The position numbers were made by a program, and so were the translations under genes. Below are positions 6,116 to 9,519 of a stretch of 9,519 bases of DNA, in pieces. Below the pieces are notes generated by a model, which had not been told where the DNA came from, did no database searches, and saw only the letters and a program-made list of their open reading frames with translations. This DNA comes from Candidatus Pelagibacter sp. (GTDB lineage Bacteria; Pseudomonadota; Alphaproteobacteria; Pelagibacterales; Pelagibacteraceae): contig PAGZ01000018.1 in assembly GCA_002704625.1 (NCBI GenBank), forward strand, positions 1 through 9,519. Direction: 5' to 3'. Numbering within the stretch: the first letter of the stretch is position 1; each line of letters opens with the position of its first letter.

Positions 6116-7252
6116 ATGTCCAGCAAATATAAATTTGATATAACTTACGTATTTGGAGCTGGAAGAAAAGCTAAGTTATCTTCTGATGAAGATTTTGGGA
6201 AAGAGTTTTTTTACGGATATCCTTATTTTAAAAACGAGAATTATTCTATGAACATAATTGAAACAGTTGGAAGAAAAAGGCCATACATAATTTCTTTTTT
6301 AATTAGTTTATTGGATACTGTTTTATCCAAAGGAACAAAATTGACCTTTTACATGACCAATCTTCTCACAAAAAATAATTTACTGGAAATTTATAGATCT
6401 AGAAATGTAGTCTCATCTAATCACGGCATTGGGATGACATGCTTTCCGTTTATAAAGTTATTTAAGTTATTTAAGAATATAAATTTTATAGTTATAAATT
6501 CTGGTTTGTTTGCAATGAAAAAAAGCTACCTTATCGTAAGGATACTCAGAAAAATTGTTATGACTCTATTTTTAAATACAGTAGATATAATTATCTTTAC
6601 AAGTAGAAGCGAATTTAATTTTGCTAAAAAGCAATATCCAAAATTCAACGACAAATTTATTTGCCAACCATTTTGCCTTGATTTAGATTTTTGGAAACCA
6701 AAAAAAGAAATAAAAAATCATGATAAAGAAGGGATTCTCTTTATTGGTAGCAATGGACATAGAGATTTTAATTTGGTAATCGAAATTGCTAATAACCTTC
6801 GAAATATACCTTTTACATTTATAACAAAAGTAATCAAAGATTCTGATATTAAATCCCAAAATGTTAATAACATACTTGGAGACTGGAATGCAAGTTATTT
6901 ATCCGATCCGGAGATTAAAAATTTTTATGAGAATTCACGCTTGGTAATATTGCCAATAAATAATACTTTAGTTTCATCAGGTCAGAGTGCTGGGCTACAA
7001 GCAGCATCTGTTGGAACTACTGTTTTAACCACTCGTACAATTGGATTCTGGGATTATGACAAATACAAAGATTCTGAAAATATTATTTTTGTTGAAGGTA
7101 ACGAGTTAGATTTGTGGGTTGATAAGATAAATGAAGTTTATGAAAATCAATCTTTGCTTAATACAATTTCGTCTAATTCAATTAAATTAGTCCGAGAAGA
7201 GTACAATCTAAACAAATTTAATCTTGACCTTAAAAAATATCTTAAGCTATAA
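6116..7252 (+). CDS. GT4-like (GT-B fold) glycosyltransferase
   Basis: A 378-residue soluble protein that probably transfers a sugar from a nucleotide donor to a growing glycan at the cytoplasmic face of the membrane. The C-terminal half has the GT-B layout: ILFIGSNGHRDFNLVIEIAN at about 207-226 opens the donor domain, and LPINNTLVSSGQSAGLQAAS with VG follows at about 279-300. The latter is the usual donor-site segment (G-x-x-x-x-L/E-A-x-A-x-G), with Gln where many GT4 enzymes have Glu. SSNHGIGMT at about 100-108 is a GT4-like acceptor-side stretch. The N-terminal domain is Lys- and Phe-rich with hydrophobic helices that could touch the membrane. I place the start at ATG 6116; a TTG two codons earlier at 6110 is possible, and neither has a Shine-Dalgarno. 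A tandem AAGTTATTT duplication at 6455-6475 encodes KLFKLFK. The gene is followed after five bases by the next glycosyltransferase. Confidence 0.8.
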   Translation: MSSKYKFDITYVFGAGRKAKLSSDEDFGKEFFYGYPYFKNENYSMNIIETVGRKRPYIISFLISLLDTVLSKGTKLTFYMTNLLTKNNLLEIYRSRNVVSSNHGIGMTCFPFIKLFKLFKNINFIVINSGLFAMKKSYLIVRILRKIVMTLFLNTVDIIIFTSRSEFNFAKKQYPKFNDKFICQPFCLDLDFWKPKKEIKNHDKEGILFIGSNGHRDFNLVIEIANNLRNIPFTFITKVIKDSDIKSQNVNNILGDWNASYLSDPEIKNFYENSRLVILPINNTLVSSGQSAGLQAASVGTTVLTTRTIGFWDYDKYKDSENIIFVEGNELDLWVDKINEVYENQSLLNTISSNSIKLVREEYNLNKFNLDLKKYLKL

Positions 7253-7257
7253 ACTAT

Positions 7258-8052
7258 ATGTTTAAACTTTCTATCGCAACAAGTTATACGAATCCTGAAG
7301 AAAGGATGGACCCTTGGAGAGAGGCATTGACTTGCTATGAAGATTTAGCAGATGAAGTAGTAAGAAGTGGTGAAGACTGGCCATATGAGTTTACATGGGA
7401 TTATATTGGTAAAGTTTTTAATGAAAGCTACCAAAAAGCAACCGGCGATTGGGTTATAAGAATGGATCTTGATTATTTTTTTCATGAAAAAGATTTTGAG
7501 AATATAAGAAAAGTTTTAGGAGATAATTTTGACAAGCCTGCAGTTGCTTTCCCAAAGTATCAATTCTTTACTCCAGATAGATATGCATTAAAAACTAATA
7601 TTGTAATAGCGTATAATAAAAAAAATTTTCCAGAGATAAAATTAAATGGCGGAGGCGATCTGTGTTTGCCTACTTTAAATGGAAAAGAAATTCTTCCAAA
7701 TGAGGTTCCTATCTCTAAAGTATTTTTATGGAATTATGACTCAATGTTTAAAACAAAAGAAATAATATCTGAGGATAGAGCGAGGTTTGCTAGAGCGTGG
7801 TTTAGATATTTTGGTGACTGGGGCAAAGATGAAGGAGATAATCCAGAAAAAGCATTTGATACATGGTTTGATATGATTCAAGGAAGATATAAAAATCACA
7901 AAAAATTGATGAATATTGACAATCACCCAAAATATATAAAAAAGAAAATTGAGGATTTAAATCAAGAACAATTTGGATTCGACGCTTTTGGGTTGAAAGA
8001 TAAAATGCATCAAGGAAAAATTAAAAAGTTGAAGAACTTCCTCACAAAATAA
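7258..8052 (+). CDS. GT-A-like glycosyltransferase with DxD motif
   Basis: A 264-residue soluble protein related to GT2-type enzymes. The N-terminus KLSIATSYTNPEERMDPW is the first beta strand and loop of a GT-A fold. ADEVVRSGEDWP at about 31-42 follows, and DWVIRMDLDYFFHE at about 64-77 carries the Asp70-Leu-Asp72 pair expected to bind metal and nucleotide-sugar phosphates. FPKYQFF at about 98-104, an Asp-Arg-Tyr at 107-109 and NGGGDLCLP at about 130-138 look like conserved acceptor or active-site elements. I know this form from polysaccharide clusters but not an assigned sugar. The C-terminus is basic (KIKKLKNFLTK). It lies five bases after the GT4-like gene on the same strand, so the pair is probably one transcript. 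No Shine-Dalgarno is visible before the ATG. Donor and acceptor are unknown. Confidence 0.78.
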   Translation: MFKLSIATSYTNPEERMDPWREALTCYEDLADEVVRSGEDWPYEFTWDYIGKVFNESYQKATGDWVIRMDLDYFFHEKDFENIRKVLGDNFDKPAVAFPKYQFFTPDRYALKTNIVIAYNKKNFPEIKLNGGGDLCLPTLNGKEILPNEVPISKVFLWNYDSMFKTKEIISEDRARFARAWFRYFGDWGKDEGDNPEKAFDTWFDMIQGRYKNHKKLMNIDNHPKYIKKKIEDLNQEQFGFDAFGLKDKMHQGKIKKLKNFLTK

Positions 8053-8125
8053 ATTTTTAAAGAAAAATATATTCAATTTTCTAGATTGAGCATAAATATT
8101 TAAATTATTAAGAAAATTAACTAAA

Positions 8126-8140
8126 TTGACTATAAGTCAA
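8126..8140. terminator. short hairpin between convergent genes
   Basis: TTGACT at 8126-8131 and AGTCAA at 8135-8140 form a perfect 6-bp stem with a 3-base loop in the 112-base gap (8053-8164) between convergent genes. A weaker pair, TCAAT/ATTGA, lies upstream near 8083-8099. Neither is followed by a clean T run on the + strand. They could contribute to ending transcription from both sides, but the support is mainly position. I see nothing else in this gap. Confidence 0.25.
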
Positions 8141-8164
8141 ATTGAGAAGATTTATAAAATAAAC

Positions 8165-9519
8165 TTAAGTTTTCAATTTATCTTTATTTTTTTGGATTAT
8201 TAGATATGCTAACAAAAGAAAATACGCAATTATTAAAAGTATTTTGTATATTGAAACAACTTGAATTTCATATAAATAATTTATAAAATCTTCATTTTGT
8301 GCTGGTAAATTAAATTTATTTAGAAGACTAATGAAACTATCTAGATCAATAAAAAAGAAGAGCAATTTAAATATGGCAACTCCAAGGAAACTTGTCACAA
8401 AAATCTTAAAGTAGCTTTCAACTTGTAATATTGAATCTAGGTAGCCTAAAAGATATTCTGGCTCAACATATTTAATTTTTCTACCAAAACTATTCATTTC
8501 TTCAGTTGTTGATAGCTGTGTTAATATTGTAGTTTCGAAAAACAATATAGAAAAAAGTGAGAAAAAACTAAATATTACTAATACTTTTCTAATTAAAGAA
8601 AAACTGTTTAATTTATGATTCATAAAAAAATAAATGATAGAAAGTGGAACTAAAGAGTATAAGTATCTGAACCCATATGAAGAAGCTGCTGATTTCCACA
8701 ATAATACTGCCCCAAATGACTGTATGAAAGGAAGTAAAAAAATGGTAGTTATAAGGATATTATTTTTTTTACTTATAAAAAATGATGAAAAAATTCCAAA
8801 AAATATGATTGGTGAAAACCAAAAAATTCCAAACTCTTTACCAAAAAGTATTAAAAAACTATTTTTAATATTTTCACTTATAAAAGTAAATATACTTTCA
8901 CTAAGAAAATAACTCCCTAGCACTCCGCTTGTTCCATACAAAGTTTCTGGATTGACAGTAATTATTCCATAAATACTTTTGGAAATAAGGCAATATATTC
9001 CAATACAAATTAAGGTTGAAAAAATAAAATAAGGGTTGATATATAAATTTTTATCAAATCTTTTTTTAATGATATAAGAAATCAATAAAGGAATTATCAA
9101 AGAATAATAGTTTACCAGCCTAACAAGTAGTGAAATTAATATTGTAATTGGAATAATAAATGCATACAAATTTTGATTTTTTTCTAGATAATATTTAAAA
9201 GAAAAAAATATTATTAATGTAATCGAAAATGTTTCGTAAATATGAGACATAGAAAATCGTTCAAAAGCAAAATATGAAACGCCGGAGGCAGAGTATATTA
9301 GAGTAATTTCTAATAATGTTGTTTTTGCGTTCAATAATTTTAAGCATTTATTCAATAGGTAGATTGTAAAAAACATATAAGTGACCGAGGATAAAGAATA
9401 TATTAATAATTTATAATTCATAAATACTATATATTTATCCTTTTGGTAATTCAGCAAGAAGCTGTCAATTAAATTACCTATTAATAAAAATGGACTTGAA
9501 AGTATTCCCGAACCAACAA
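8165..9519 (-). CDS. PMT/GT39-like membrane glycosyltransferase (5' truncated by window edge)
   Basis: At least 451 residues are visible. The frame is open from the right edge to TAA at 8167-8165, so the TTG at 9457 is not the true start. Just inside the edge the protein reads GSGILSSPFLLIGNLID, matching the P-x-G-x-x-x-L-x-x-PFFL motif that follows the catalytic first loop in GT39-like proteins; the expected catalytic Asp would lie beyond the window. About ten membrane segments follow, with SLLVRLVNYYSLIIPLL, FGIFWFSPIIFFG and SYGFRYLYSLVPLSIIYF. The last two match the (G/F)-W-F-SP and the G-x-RY-x-x-x-x-P stretches of this group. A final helix and a Lys-rich tail end the protein. It probably transfers a polyprenyl-linked sugar on the periplasmic side; the substrate is unknown. 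It converges on the glycosyltransferase pair and belongs to a separate unit running in from the right. Confidence 0.78.
   Translation of the reverse strand, partial: VGSGILSSPFLLIGNLIDSFLLNYQKDKYIVFMNYKLLIYSLSSVTYMFFTIYLLNKCLKLLNAKTTLLEITLIYSASGVSYFAFERFSMSHIYETFSITLIIFFSFKYYLEKNQNLYAFIIPITILISLLVRLVNYYSLIIPLLISYIIKKRFDKNLYINPYFIFSTLICIGIYCLISKSIYGIITVNPETLYGTSGVLGSYFLSESIFTFISENIKNSFLILFGKEFGIFWFSPIIFFGIFSSFFISKKNNILITTIFLLPFIQSFGAVLLWKSAASSYGFRYLYSLVPLSIIYFFMNHKLNSFSLIRKVLVIFSFFSLFSILFFETTILTQLSTTEEMNSFGRKIKYVEPEYLLGYLDSILQVESYFKIFVTSFLGVAIFKLLFFFIDLDSFISLLNKFNLPAQNEDFINYLYEIQVVSIYKILLIIAYFLLLAYLIIQKNKDKLKT

Noticed and set aside
6455..6475. Tandem AAGTTATTT repeat (two copies plus AAG)
   Set aside because: It keeps the frame and encodes KLFKLFK in a helix; short duplications like this are common in AT-rich coding sequence.
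7478..7491. 14-base palindrome TTTTTCATGAAAAA
   Set aside because: It is the coding sequence of the FFHEK stretch, has a pure A/T flank and no loop, and shows no sign of regulatory function.
7741..7926. 61-codon open frame on the - strand
   Set aside because: It lies wholly inside the GT-A-like gene on the other strand, has no recognisable domain or start signal, and is explained by base composition.
8634..8912. 92-codon open frame on the + strand
   Set aside because: It is antisense to the PMT-like membrane gene; its Lys- and Asn-rich product mirrors hydrophobic codons on the other strand.

Overview
The window is a very AT-rich stretch of bacterial DNA (G+C roughly a quarter to 30% by eye). 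It is filled with genes for building surface polysaccharide or another glycan: large polytopic membrane proteins of the GT-C type, two soluble glycosyltransferases, and a small nucleotide-sugar-modification operon. Short intergenic gaps, overlapping genes, few Shine-Dalgarno sites and the protein families resemble the hypervariable glycan islands of small-genome marine bacterioplankton such as Pelagibacterales. That placement is an inference from style; no taxonomic marker is present. The standard code fits, with TAA, TAG and TGA all used as stops.

Layout. The + strand block at 1-3635 holds the 3' end of an unrecognised gene. It is followed by a PMT/GT39-like membrane glycosyltransferase whose start codon overlaps the preceding stop (TAATG), and by a second large membrane protein with the DxxxYHL / GxxNLHxRxGFSS motifs of the LIC_10190-type family. 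The - strand block at 6069-3669 reads, in transcription order, NAD-dependent epimerase (GDP-L-fucose-synthase-like), small cupin, DegT/DnrJ/EryC1-type PLP aminotransferase, with overlapping genes. The + strand block at 6116-8052 holds a GT4-like glycosyltransferase and a GT-A-like protein with a DxD motif. The - strand block at 9519-8165 is a 5'-truncated PMT-like membrane protein that continues off the right edge.

Working together (inference): the epimerase, cupin and aminotransferase would modify an activated sugar, probably making an amino-deoxy sugar or a sugar with altered stereochemistry. The two soluble glycosyltransferases would add sugars to a glycan on the cytoplasmic side, and the membrane proteins would use polyprenyl-linked sugars on the periplasmic side. 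No 4,6-dehydratase, flippase, polymerase or transport gene lies in the window, so the pathway is incomplete here.

Most notable points: (1) the epimerase is split by a one-base frameshift located at an A9 run, the longest homopolymer I could find in the window; (2) two strong hairpins, one looking like a textbook intrinsic terminator, lie inside the intact GT39-like gene; (3) a cupin of unassigned function sits between an epimerase and an aminotransferase. I saw no RNA genes, insertion sequences, CRISPR arrays or attachment sites.
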